The notes under the pieces: generated by a model | Databases searched by the model: none | Seen by the model: the letters and a program-made list of their open reading frames with translations, nothing else | Told to the model about the DNA's origin: nothing | NCBI RefSeq assembly: GCF_019075875.1 | Contig: NZ_JAHOOZ010000001.1 | Location: 4,588,001-4,652,000, forward strand | Direction of reading: 5' to 3' | Length of the DNA stretch: 64,000 nucleotides | Source: Novosphingobium sp. G106 | GTDB taxonomy: Bacteria; Pseudomonadota; Alphaproteobacteria; Sphingomonadales; Sphingomonadaceae | Shown: positions 52,672-60,403 of the stretch, in pieces | How the letters are laid out: each line of letters opens with the position of its first letter | How positions within the stretch are numbered: position 1 is the first letter of the stretch | Program-made: the position numbers and the translations under genes

Positions 52672-53220
52672 ATGGCCACCACCAAGACTGCAGCGGCGCC
52701 CGAACCGGCGATCAAGCCCAAGAGAGCCAAGCCGGCATCCAAGGCCGCGCGCAAATCCGAGCGCACGGCGGCCAAGCCCGCCGATGCAATCAAGCTGCTC
52801 AAGGACGACCACAAGGAAGTGAAAACCTACTTCAAGCAGTATGAAACGCTTGAAGATGACGCCGAACGGCGTGCGCTCGCCGACAAGATCTGCATGGCGC
52901 TTACCGTCCATGCCACGGTCGAGGAGGAGATCTTCTACCCGGCCGTGCGCGAGGCAATCGACGACGACGATCTGCTCGACGAAGCCGAAGTCGAGCATGC
53001 CAGCGCCAAGCAGCTGATCGCCGAGATCCAGGCTATGGACGTGAACGACCGCCTGTTCGACGCAAAGGTTACCGTGCTTGGCGAATACATCGATCACCAT
53101 GTCGAGGAAGAAGAGACCGAGATGTTTCCCGAGACCCGCGAAAGCAATCTCGACCTCAAGGCGCTCGGCGCCCAGATGGCCGAGCGCAAGGCCGCGCTGA
53201 TGGCTGAACTAGCGCTGTAG
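52672..53220 (+). CDS. Hemerythrin HHE-domain protein
   Basis: A 182-residue protein. Residues 1-45 are a basic Ala/Lys-rich tail (KPKRAKPASKAARKSERTAA). The rest is a hemerythrin-like four-helix bundle with iron ligands in LLKDDHKEV, LTVHATVEEEIFYP, VEHASAKQL and YIDHHVEEEETEMFPE. It may bind O2, NO or sense iron/redox. GGAG lies seven bases before the ATG. The histone-like N-terminal tail could bind DNA. Confidence 0.88.
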   Translation: MATTKTAAAPEPAIKPKRAKPASKAARKSERTAAKPADAIKLLKDDHKEVKTYFKQYETLEDDAERRALADKICMALTVHATVEEEIFYPAVREAIDDDDLLDEAEVEHASAKQLIAEIQAMDVNDRLFDAKVTVLGEYIDHHVEEEETEMFPETRESNLDLKALGAQMAERKAALMAELAL

Positions 53221-53420
53221 AACGACGGCGAGGCGGCGCGCGCAGGACCGGGCCTTGAACACCCTGGCAGCGCGCGCCGGCATCCGGCCTGCCGGAAATT
53301 GGGAGCAGTGTGTCCGAACGTGCTCGCCTGCGGTCGAGCCAGCAAGTCAGCACCACCAGCTGCCGATGCGCCAGGTCCCGCGGGGCCGGTGAGCAGGTCG
53401 GCCACTCCTTCGGAGACTTC

Positions 53421-54307
53421 ATGCAACACCCACTTTCCCGCCGCCGTCAGGCGACCTTCTCAGATCATCATGTCGGCGCAGACCGTTTTCGCGTCGCGCG
53501 CTGGCGGGCCGAGACCCAGCGGCCCGCGCGGCCGCTGCTGTTTTTCAGCGGCATCGGCGCCAACATTGAGTTGCTTGCCCCGTTCCTCGAGCAGCTAGGC
53601 GGGCGCGATGTCGTGACGCTCGATATTCTCGGGCTGGGCGGCTCGTCCCAAAGCCTTCAGCCCTATCGTCTGTCGGCGATGGCCGAGGCCGCGGCGCAGA
53701 TCGTTACCGAGCTCGGTTACGACGAGATCGATGTCATGGGAGTCAGCTGGGCGGCATGCTCGCGCAGGAGTTCGCCTATCGCCAGCGGCTCAGGGTGAAG
53801 CGGCTGGTTCTCGCCGCGACCTCGCCCGGCATGCCGATGATCCCGGGCAACCTGTCCTCGCTGTTCAGGATGGCGCTGCCGCACCGGTATTCGGCCTCGG
53901 GCGGCATCGAGACATTCCTGCAAGGGCTCTACGGCGGCAGCACTCAGGGGCTTGATAACTATGCGTCCCGCATCCGCGCGCCCACGCCGCAGGGCTATCT
54001 TCATCAGGTGCTCGCGATCGTCGGCTGGACCAGCGTCAGAAAGCTCGCGCGCGTCACGGCCGAGACGCTGATATTGATGGGCGATGATGATCGCCTCGTG
54101 CCTCCGGCAAATGGCCAGATACTCAAGTTCCTGCTGAGGAACGCCCGGCTCGAAGTCCTCAGGGATGCCGGCCATCTGTTCCTGCTGACGCACCGCGACC
54201 AGGCGGCTGAGCATATCGAACGCTTTCTGGGAGGCGCTACCGCCCCAGAGATCGCCTCCGCGCTCAGCAATAGCGCGGACCTGTCGCCTGCAGCCAGTAC
54301 CGCGTGA
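53421..54307 (+). pseudogene. Alpha/beta hydrolase, PHA depolymerase-like, frameshifted
   Basis: Two frames make one protein of about 295 residues. The first, MQHPLSRRRQATFSDHHVGA to EIDVMGVSW, has FFSGIGANIELLAPFLEQLG. The second resumes at MLAQEFAYRQRLRVKRLVLA and ends at 54307. The nucleophile elbow should read GVSWGGMLAQ; TGGGCGG at 53748-53754 lacks one G. The acid is in LILMGDDDRLVPPANG and the His in GDAGHLFLLTH-type (RDAGHLFLLTH). The layout resembles intracellular medium-chain poly(3-hydroxyalkanoate) depolymerases (PhaZ). The break removes everything after the nucleophile, so if real the enzyme is dead. GGAG precedes the ATG. Confidence 0.75.
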
Positions 54308-54365
54308 GCATTGTTCTGGGCGATGATGGGTCGCCGCCACGACGACTGCGGTCTCGGGCGGTCCG

Positions 54366-54390
54366 GGAACGGCCGGCCGGGCCACCGGTT
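54366..54390 (+). promoter_or_regulatory. EcfG-type promoter upstream of the CDF gene
   Basis: GGAAC (54366-54370), 16 bases, GGTT (54387-54390). The ATG at 54502 would have a leader of about 105 bases, and a hairpin (CTAACACCT with AGGTGGTTAG, 54398-54424) lies in it. Confidence 0.5.
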
Positions 54391-54501
54391 TGTCGACTAA
54401 CACCTCGTTCCCAAGGTGGTTAGAGGCGCGGACCACGGACAGGTGATGGTCGCAAAGATGTGTTGCTTCGAACCCGCCGACTACTCCAGCGATTGCACAC
54501 C

Positions 54502-55437
54502 ATGAAGCCCGACAACTCGAAAGTCCTGATCATTGCGCTTGCGGCAAACGTCGGCATCGCCATCGCCAAGTTCGTCGCCGCGGCGGTGACCGGGTCCTCA
54601 GCCATGCTGACGGAGGGTGTCCACAGCCTGGTCGACAGCACCAACCAGCTTCTCCTGATGTACGGTCAGAAGCGCGCTGCCAAGCCGGCCGACGCTGCGC
54701 ATCCCGCGGGTTACGGCCGAGAGCTCTACTTTTGGAGCTTTGTCGTGGCCTTGCTCGTCTTCGCACTGGGCGCTGGCGTGTCAATCTACGAAGGCATCGT
54801 TCACCTCCTCGAGCCCGAGCCCGCAGTTGCCCCGCTTGTGGCCTACGGAGTGCTCGCCCTGGCCTTCGCGCTCGAAGGCGGCTCGACATGGGCGGCGTTC
54901 CGCGAATTCGATTTGGCGCGGCGCGGTAAATCGTGGTGGCAGGCTCTGACCTCGACAAAGGATGCGGCGACGGTGATCGTCCTCCTCGAGAACGGCGCTG
55001 CCATGCTCGGCATCGTAATTGCCGCGATCGGGCTCGCGGTGTCGCAACTGACCGGTGATCCGCGCTTCGACGGCGCCGCTTCAATTCTCATTGGGCTGCT
55101 GCTCGGCCTGGTCGCGATGTTTCTCGCGCGCGAAGCGAAGGGCCTGCTGATCGGCGAAGCGGCCGATCCCGAGCTGGTCGCGGGAATTCGCCGGGCGGTG
55201 GCCCGCGACGGCGTCATGGGCATCGGCGAAATCGTGACGATCCACAATGCACCCGAGCAAGTCGTCGCTGCGGTCAACGTGGATTTCGACAATCGTCTTT
55301 CGGCGGGAGACGTCGAGCGCATGATCGACGAGATGGAGCGTGAGGTGCAAAGGCAGTTCCCCAGCGTCTACCGAATATACGTTCGGCCGCACGAAGATGC
55401 GGGCGCGAAGTTCGGGTTCAGCCGGGGCATCAATTGA
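54502..55437 (+). CDS. Cation diffusion facilitator family transporter
   Basis: A 311-residue CDF transporter: six hydrophobic helices in the first 210 residues, with the metal site SSAMLTEGVHSLVDSTNQLL (His-x3-Asp) and TSTKDAATVIVLLENGAAML in helix V. The C-terminal cytoplasmic domain (IGEIVTIHNAPEQVVAAVNV, VYRIYVRPHE) is the usual dimerisation fold. Zn2+, Fe2+ or Mn2+ export is typical; helix II HD and helix V D-N/L differ from the zinc-type HD-HD, so the metal is open. Confidence 0.9.
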   Translation: MKPDNSKVLIIALAANVGIAIAKFVAAAVTGSSAMLTEGVHSLVDSTNQLLLMYGQKRAAKPADAAHPAGYGRELYFWSFVVALLVFALGAGVSIYEGIVHLLEPEPAVAPLVAYGVLALAFALEGGSTWAAFREFDLARRGKSWWQALTSTKDAATVIVLLENGAAMLGIVIAAIGLAVSQLTGDPRFDGAASILIGLLLGLVAMFLAREAKGLLIGEAADPELVAGIRRAVARDGVMGIGEIVTIHNAPEQVVAAVNVDFDNRLSAGDVERMIDEMEREVQRQFPSVYRIYVRPHEDAGAKFGFSRGIN

Positions 55438-55647
55438 TATCCTGAAGGCGGGTCCCGTGGTGTTTCATCTTTTGTGAGCAAGCGGCACTTTCAAGGCTGC
55501 GGCTGACCGGTCAGTCGGCGGCTTTGCCCGCGACACAGATCGAAACGATCGCACTATCCCCCTCTTACTGTAGTGATGCCGAATGGCCGATCAGTCGATC
55601 ATGGCCTACTGCCAGCAGCCGTGGCTGGATTGACCGCCATGCGGGCG
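55438..55647. other. Intergenic region with a dispersed repeat
   Basis: About 210 bases between converging genes. It holds copy 2 of a 26-base repeat (55482-55507). No gene is seen. Confidence 0.4.
55482..55507. repeat. Dispersed 26-base repeat, copy 2
   Basis: Matches 24488-24513 at 25 of 26 bases (one A/T difference). Both copies are in the same orientation and in non-coding DNA, 31 kb apart. Confidence 0.7.
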
Positions 55648-57264
55648 TTAGGCGCTTGTCAGTCCTTCTAGCATCGTGGCAAGGTCAGTTTCGCGGAACG
55701 GCTTGGTCAACCGCGCCAGGTCCGGCGCAATACCTTCAACCTCGGCATATCCCGATATGATAAGTACGGTCGTGGCAGGGGACTTTTCTCGCACCCGCTG
55801 CGCAAGCTCGGTTCCCGTGATCCCCGGCATTAGATGATCAGTGATAAGGATATCCGGATCGAGGCCGTCGGCCAAGATCTCCAAGGCTTCCTCGCCGGAT
55901 GCCGCTTCTGTAACCGAATAGCCCATTTCGCTAAGCATGTCGGCTGTGCTCATGCGGATCAGGGGTTCATCATCCACCAGTAAAACCCTACCGGAACGAT
56001 CATCCGCATTAGCTGCGCTCTCTTCTGCGGGCTGGTTTGCCGCAAGAGGATCGCTCGAAAGTGGAAGCCATAGATCGACACTGGTCCCGGCGCCCACTTC
56101 GCTCGAGATCCGCATGGATCCGCCAAGCTGCGCGGCAAGGCCATGCACCATTGATAACCCCAACCCAGTTCCCTGTCCGATACCCTTCGTCGAGAAGAAT
56201 GGCTCGATGGCGCGCTCCAGCGTGGCCTCGTCCATGCCCGTGCCTGTGTCGGCGACCTGAAGATGGATATATTGCCCAGCCTCTAGATCCGCGCGCTCAC
56301 CGTGCGAGATTGATTGCTCGCTTGCCGCGATCGTAAGAGTACCGCCCTCCGGCATCGCGTCGCGTGCGTTAACCGCGAGATTGAGAATGGCCATTTCAAG
56401 TTGATGCGGATCGGTATGCACTGGCGGCAGATCGCCAGGAATGGCGAGCGTGATCGCAACCCGCGGACCAGAGGTGCTGGCCACAAGATCCATCATATTG
56501 CGGATCAGATCGCCCAAATCGACGCTTCTGGCCTGCAACGGCTGACGCCGTGCGAAAGCCAGCAGTCGTTGCACGAGGGTCTTTGCCCGCTCTGCTGACT
56601 GCAATGCTCCTTCGATCAGTCGTATCTCGCGCGGACCAGTGATGCGGCGCTGCAGCAGATCGAGCGTTCCAAGAATGGGCGTCAGCAGGTTGTTGAAGTC
56701 ATGCGCCACACCGCCGGTCAACGTGCCGATCGCCTCCATCTTTTGCGACTGCCGCAAAGCTTCCTGAGCTTGCTGCAATTCTTCGGTCCGCATCTGGACG
56801 CGTTGCTCAAGACTGGCCTCGCTTTCCCGCAGAGACTCTAGCCGCGCACGCGCCTCGTACTGCCGCCGCCGGCCCCGCAAAGCCGCTTGGGCAAGGCTGA
56901 TCAACGTCGTGGGGTGAAAGGGCCGTTCGAGAAACGTAACATTGCCGAGCGTTTCGAGATGACGCGCGGCCGCAGGATTTCGCTCGAGACCGCCGCCGCG
57001 CTGGGTAAGCAGCACGAACGGAAAATCCGACCATTCGGGCTGACTTTCGATCCACAGCTTCAGCAGCCGCAAATCTTTTCCCATCAGTGCCTCTTCGGTC
57101 ACGACGGCAAAGCCCGCGCCATTATCCAGCTCTTCTACGAGGCTTTGGATATCGCGGCATATGGTGGTGACAACGCCAGTTTCGTTAAGCATGCCAGCGG
57201 CCACGACCGCGTCCCGGCCTAAGGGAGCGACGATGAGAGCGCGTTCGGAGGAACCTTTATTCAA
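55648..57264 (-). CDS. Hybrid sensor histidine kinase partner of the KaiC-like protein
   Basis: A 538-residue soluble hybrid kinase. Residues 8-130 are a pseudo-receiver (no phospho-Asp: FAVVTEEALMG; LERPFHP in place of the KP motif). A coiled coil follows (140-180), then HisKA with His188 in [16 protein letters not shown], and HATPase ([27 protein letters not shown]). The C-terminal receiver about 420-535 has its Asp in PDILITDHLMPG and Lys in RLTKPF. The start overlaps the kaiC-like stop by four bases. A KaiC-kinase pairing is known from other proteobacteria. Confidence 0.9.
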   Translation of the reverse strand: MNKGSSERALIVAPLGRDAVVAAGMLNETGVVTTICRDIQSLVEELDNGAGFAVVTEEALMGKDLRLLKLWIESQPEWSDFPFVLLTQRGGGLERNPAAARHLETLGNVTFLERPFHPTTLISLAQAALRGRRRQYEARARLESLRESEASLEQRVQMRTEELQQAQEALRQSQKMEAIGTLTGGVAHDFNNLLTPILGTLDLLQRRITGPREIRLIEGALQSAERAKTLVQRLLAFARRQPLQARSVDLGDLIRNMMDLVASTSGPRVAITLAIPGDLPPVHTDPHQLEMAILNLAVNARDAMPEGGTLTIAASEQSISHGERADLEAGQYIHLQVADTGTGMDEATLERAIEPFFSTKGIGQGTGLGLSMVHGLAAQLGGSMRISSEVGAGTSVDLWLPLSSDPLAANQPAEESAANADDRSGRVLLVDDEPLIRMSTADMLSEMGYSVTEAASGEEALEILADGLDPDILITDHLMPGITGTELAQRVREKSPATTVLIISGYAEVEGIAPDLARLTKPFRETDLATMLEGLTSA

Positions 57265-58748
57265 CGCCCGGCACTATCCAGAAGATTGCTGCCGCCGCCG
57301 ACCAGGACAGGCACCCCGCGCAACACGCCTTGGAATTCGGTAAGCGGCTCTCCCAGAGTTATACCCGCTTCGCCAATAACATATTCGCGAATTGTATCTT
57401 CATGCGCTCCGGTGCGCTTTTTCACGACGGACATGGCGCGACGAACACGGCCCAATGCTTCGAAATAACGCAAGAGAATGACCGTGTCTGCCAGATAGGT
57501 CACGTCCACTGGCGATTGCATGTCGCCAACCAGACCATGCTGCGCGACGGTGAGGAAGGTCGTCGCACCCTGGCGATTTAGGTACTGCAAAAGCTCATGC
57601 ATGTGCAGGATGAGCGCGTTCTCCTCCGGCATGGCGGCCTGAAATCCATTAAGGCTATCGATCACGACGGTCAGCGCGCCGTGAACCTCAATGCAATTAC
57701 GAACTTTGTCCGAAAATTCTCCTGGAGTGAGTTCGGCGGCATCGATCTGTTGCAGCACGAGCTGATCCGCATCGAGCATAGCCTGCAAATCGATCCCGAG
57801 CCCCTTGGCCCGCTCGATCAGGAGCCCTTTTTCCTCATCGAAAACAAACATTGCAGCCCTCTCGCCGCGCCTGATGGCACCCACGACGAACGTCAGGGCG
57901 AGGAGCGATTTTCCGGTACCGGCGGGCCCTAGTATGAGGACACTGGAACCGCGTTCCACGCCGCCTCCCAGCAGGGCATTGAGCGGAACGGATTCAGTCT
58001 TGAGGTTATCGCGAGTTACTGGAGTGCGATACTCGGCCGAAACCAGCCGCGGATAGACCTTGACCCCGCCGGTCTCGATCGTGAAGTCGTGGTAGCCGCC
58101 CCGAAACCTTCGGCCGCGATACTTGACGACGCGTAGGCGCCTGCGTTCCGCACCGTAATCGCGGGCCAATTCCTCGAGCGCCACCACGCCATGCGCGACG
58201 CTGTGCACGGTTTTGTCATTAAGCTCGGTCGTCATGTCATCGAGCATCAGGACCGTAGCGTTCTTCGTCGCAAAATAGTGCTTGAGCGCCAGGATTTGCC
58301 GGCGATACCGCAGCGAAGATTGGGCGAGCAGCCGAATTTCCGAGAGGCTGTCGAGAACGACCCGGTCCGGCGACACTCGTTCAAAGGCTTCGAAGATGCG
58401 CTTGGTCGTCTCGCCCAGTTCCAGATCGGACGAATAGAGTAGGCTTTGTTGTTGCTGCTCGTCCAAGAGATTCTCCGGCGGCACCAGTTCGTATACCTCG
58501 ATGCCGTCGAGCGACCATCCGTGGGACTGAGCGCTTTCGCGCAGCTCCCGTTCGGTTTCAGAAAGCGTTATATAGAGCGTTCTTTCACCAGCCGCGGCAC
58601 CGGCGATCAGGAACTGGGTGGCGATCGTCGTCTTGCCCGTTCCCGGACTTCCCTCTAGCAAAAAAACACGGCCGCGGGAAAAGCCGCCGGCCGTTATTTG
58701 ATCTAGTCCCTCGATGCCCGTAGCCGCGAACTGAAGCGTAGTCTCCAT
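57261..58748 (-). CDS. KaiC-like double-ATPase protein
   Basis: A 495-residue protein with two RecA-type domains. CI: Walker A GSPGTGKTT (33-41), LSETER (catalytic Glu pair region, 62-67), Walker B VVLDSLSE. CII: Walker A GPAGTGKSL (274-282), TVVIDSLNG. By hand alignment the CII phosphorylation pair Ser431-Thr432 of cyanobacterial KaiC reads Thr-Tyr (VDVTYLADTV). No kaiA or kaiB is nearby. The ATG at 58748 has GGAAGGAG about 11 bases upstream. A perfect EcfG-type promoter lies at 58775-58799, so the KaiC-kinase pair is probably a stress module, not a clock. Confidence 0.9.
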   Translation of the reverse strand: METTLQFAATGIEGLDQITAGGFSRGRVFLLEGSPGTGKTTIATQFLIAGAAAGERTLYITLSETERELRESAQSHGWSLDGIEVYELVPPENLLDEQQQQSLLYSSDLELGETTKRIFEAFERVSPDRVVLDSLSEIRLLAQSSLRYRRQILALKHYFATKNATVLMLDDMTTELNDKTVHSVAHGVVALEELARDYGAERRRLRVVKYRGRRFRGGYHDFTIETGGVKVYPRLVSAEYRTPVTRDNLKTESVPLNALLGGGVERGSSVLILGPAGTGKSLLALTFVVGAIRRGERAAMFVFDEEKGLLIERAKGLGIDLQAMLDADQLVLQQIDAAELTPGEFSDKVRNCIEVHGALTVVIDSLNGFQAAMPEENALILHMHELLQYLNRQGATTFLTVAQHGLVGDMQSPVDVTYLADTVILLRYFEALGRVRRAMSVVKKRTGAHEDTIREYVIGEAGITLGEPLTEFQGVLRGVPVLVGGGSNLLDSAGR

Positions 58749-58774
58749 AGATGGCTCACTCCTTCCCCCCATTA

Positions 58775-58799
58775 AACGTGCGATCTTCGTCCCCGTTCC
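58775..58799 (-). promoter_or_regulatory. EcfG-type promoter of the KaiC-kinase operon
   Basis: Minus strand GGAAC (58795-58799), 16 bases, CGTT (58775-58778): perfect match, 26 bases before the ATG at 58748. Confidence 0.75.
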
Positions 58800-59212
58800 G
58801 CCGCGCCTAACCTCCTAAACTGCGGTTGGGGGCGGAAACTCGAGCCAAACGAAAGCGGGGAAAGCACCTTCCAATGAGTGGTTGCCGCCAATCGGCGCGT
58901 TAGCAAGAAGGCTGTGCGCGGACCGTTAGCCAGGGCGAAGATGCCTGGCAAAACGCTCACACCGGCCAGAGAACACGCTTCCTTTGGCCACTGTCCCTGG
59001 CGCGTGAGCTAAATCGAGCAACCGAGCGAACTACCCCTCGCGTCCAGCCTTCGTTTTCTCTTTCGCTGTCTGTCGGGCCCGGCCGACCGCAGGTCACAAA
59101 CCACGTACTTCTACGATCCAGGTCTTATGAAATGCTAACCATGTTTCGCCGATGGGGTGGGGAAGCGCGCTCGCGAACACATCTCCTTTTATATCCAGGG
59201 TCCACGCCAGCA
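58800..59212. other. Intergenic region before the LuxR regulator
   Basis: About 410 bases. A minus-strand 62-codon frame (58772-58960) overlaps the EcfG-type promoter and is unlikely. A TTATGAAATGCTAACC A/T-rich patch near 59125-59145 may hold the promoter of the next gene. Confidence 0.4.
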
Positions 59213-59878
59213 ATGCACGATCTTGTCTTCGTAATCGATGCGGACGTTCGTCGCCGCGCGTCGATCACCTACTATCTCAATAACAACGGCATATTCGCCG
59301 AGCCTTACGAAACGATCGACGAATTTGTGCGCTCATGGTCCAAATCCGGGATCGTCCTGATCCACGACGATGAGCAGGGGGTCTCCTCGCTGGTCCAGCA
59401 GATCACCAGCCGGCACAGCTGGCTACCAATCGTCGCATTCTCGGAAGCACCTCTGCCATCGCAGATTGTCGATGCCGTGCTCGATGGAGCGATCGGCTAT
59501 GCCGTTTGGCCAGCCCGCGGCGAATTGCTGACCAAGACCTTGCTCGAGGCCGCCAGCCGGACCGGCGCGGTAATCGCCTCCGGTTCCCGGCAGGCGCTGG
59601 CGACGGCGCGGATCGCGCGACTCTCACGGCGCGAGCGAGAAATACTCGCTGGCATGGCGGAGGGGCTCAGCAACCGTCTGATCGGGGGGCATCTTGGTAT
59701 CAGCCCTCGCACCGTCGAGCTTCACCGCTCCAATTTGCTCGCGAAAATCGATGCCAGGCACAGTGCTGAGGCGATACGCCTGGCAATCGAAGCGTCTCTG
59801 CCCGCATTTGAGCCGTCGATGACGCCCGCCAATGCAAACTCCCAGCAAAGCGCTGTTGGCGCGATGTTGGTAAATTGA
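59213..59878 (+). CDS. LuxR-family regulator with a degenerate receiver
   Basis: A 221-residue FixJ-like protein. The N-terminal receiver-like domain (HDLVFVIDADVRRRASITYY) has GIVLIHDDEQG at the phospho-site and VWPARGE where the KP motif should be, so normal phosphorylation is doubtful. The C-terminal LuxR helix-turn-helix is intact: LSRREREILAGMAEGLSNRL, IGGHLGISPRTVELHRSNLL. The ATG at 59213 is favoured over one at 59132. It is divergent from the KaiC-kinase operon. Confidence 0.83.
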   Translation: MHDLVFVIDADVRRRASITYYLNNNGIFAEPYETIDEFVRSWSKSGIVLIHDDEQGVSSLVQQITSRHSWLPIVAFSEAPLPSQIVDAVLDGAIGYAVWPARGELLTKTLLEAASRTGAVIASGSRQALATARIARLSRREREILAGMAEGLSNRLIGGHLGISPRTVELHRSNLLAKIDARHSAEAIRLAIEASLPAFEPSMTPANANSQQSAVGAMLVN

Positions 59879-60063
59879 CCTAGGCGTAGGAGTTTGGCGT
59901 CGTCCGCGGCCGCAAGGAGTTAACGGACGAGGCCGCGCCTGACGCCAACCAACCTACCGGAAGAGCGCCATCATGCGGCGATACCCGCGTCAACGCGCGT
60001 GTATTTCTAACCTCGGAAGATGCTCTCGAGCGAGCCGTAGAATGGCAGTGTGCGGGCTTGGCG

Positions 60064-60234
60064 CTATCCTGATGTCGCCGATTGATCCTTCGCCATCATC
60101 CGCGCGATGTCTGCTTCGCCATCTTCTGCCATTTCAAGAAGGGCTCGAACGGTTTTCTCGTCCGTACAGGATCGCGCAAGACGGCGGCACCGCTCGATCC
60201 GCAATCGCATATTGGCCAGCGTTGTCTCGTCCAT
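60064..60234 (-). CDS. Small helical protein
   Basis: A 56-residue protein, MDETTLANMRLRIERCRRLA, then RSCTDEKTVRALLEMAEDGE and ADIARMMAKDQSATSG. The R-x5-LA-x3-TDE--RALLEMA pattern is, from memory, common among short alphaproteobacterial proteins and resembles the products at 9203, 12189 and 13727. GGGGG lies before the ATG. Function unknown. Confidence 0.6.
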   Translation of the reverse strand: MDETTLANMRLRIERCRRLARSCTDEKTVRALLEMAEDGEADIARMMAKDQSATSG

Positions 60235-60403
60235 ATTGCCCCCAAGGCCGGTTGAAGCGACGAAATGCGCCGATCTCCCGTTTAGCGCCACCCCTGGCGG
60301 AGAACGGTCAAGACCAGGTGAGCGAGCCGCCGCTTCTAGGGCCAATCAATTTCTCGCGCTAGCCGGATCTGTGGGCACCAGTGGGCAGCCCAGCCCACGC
60401 GAC

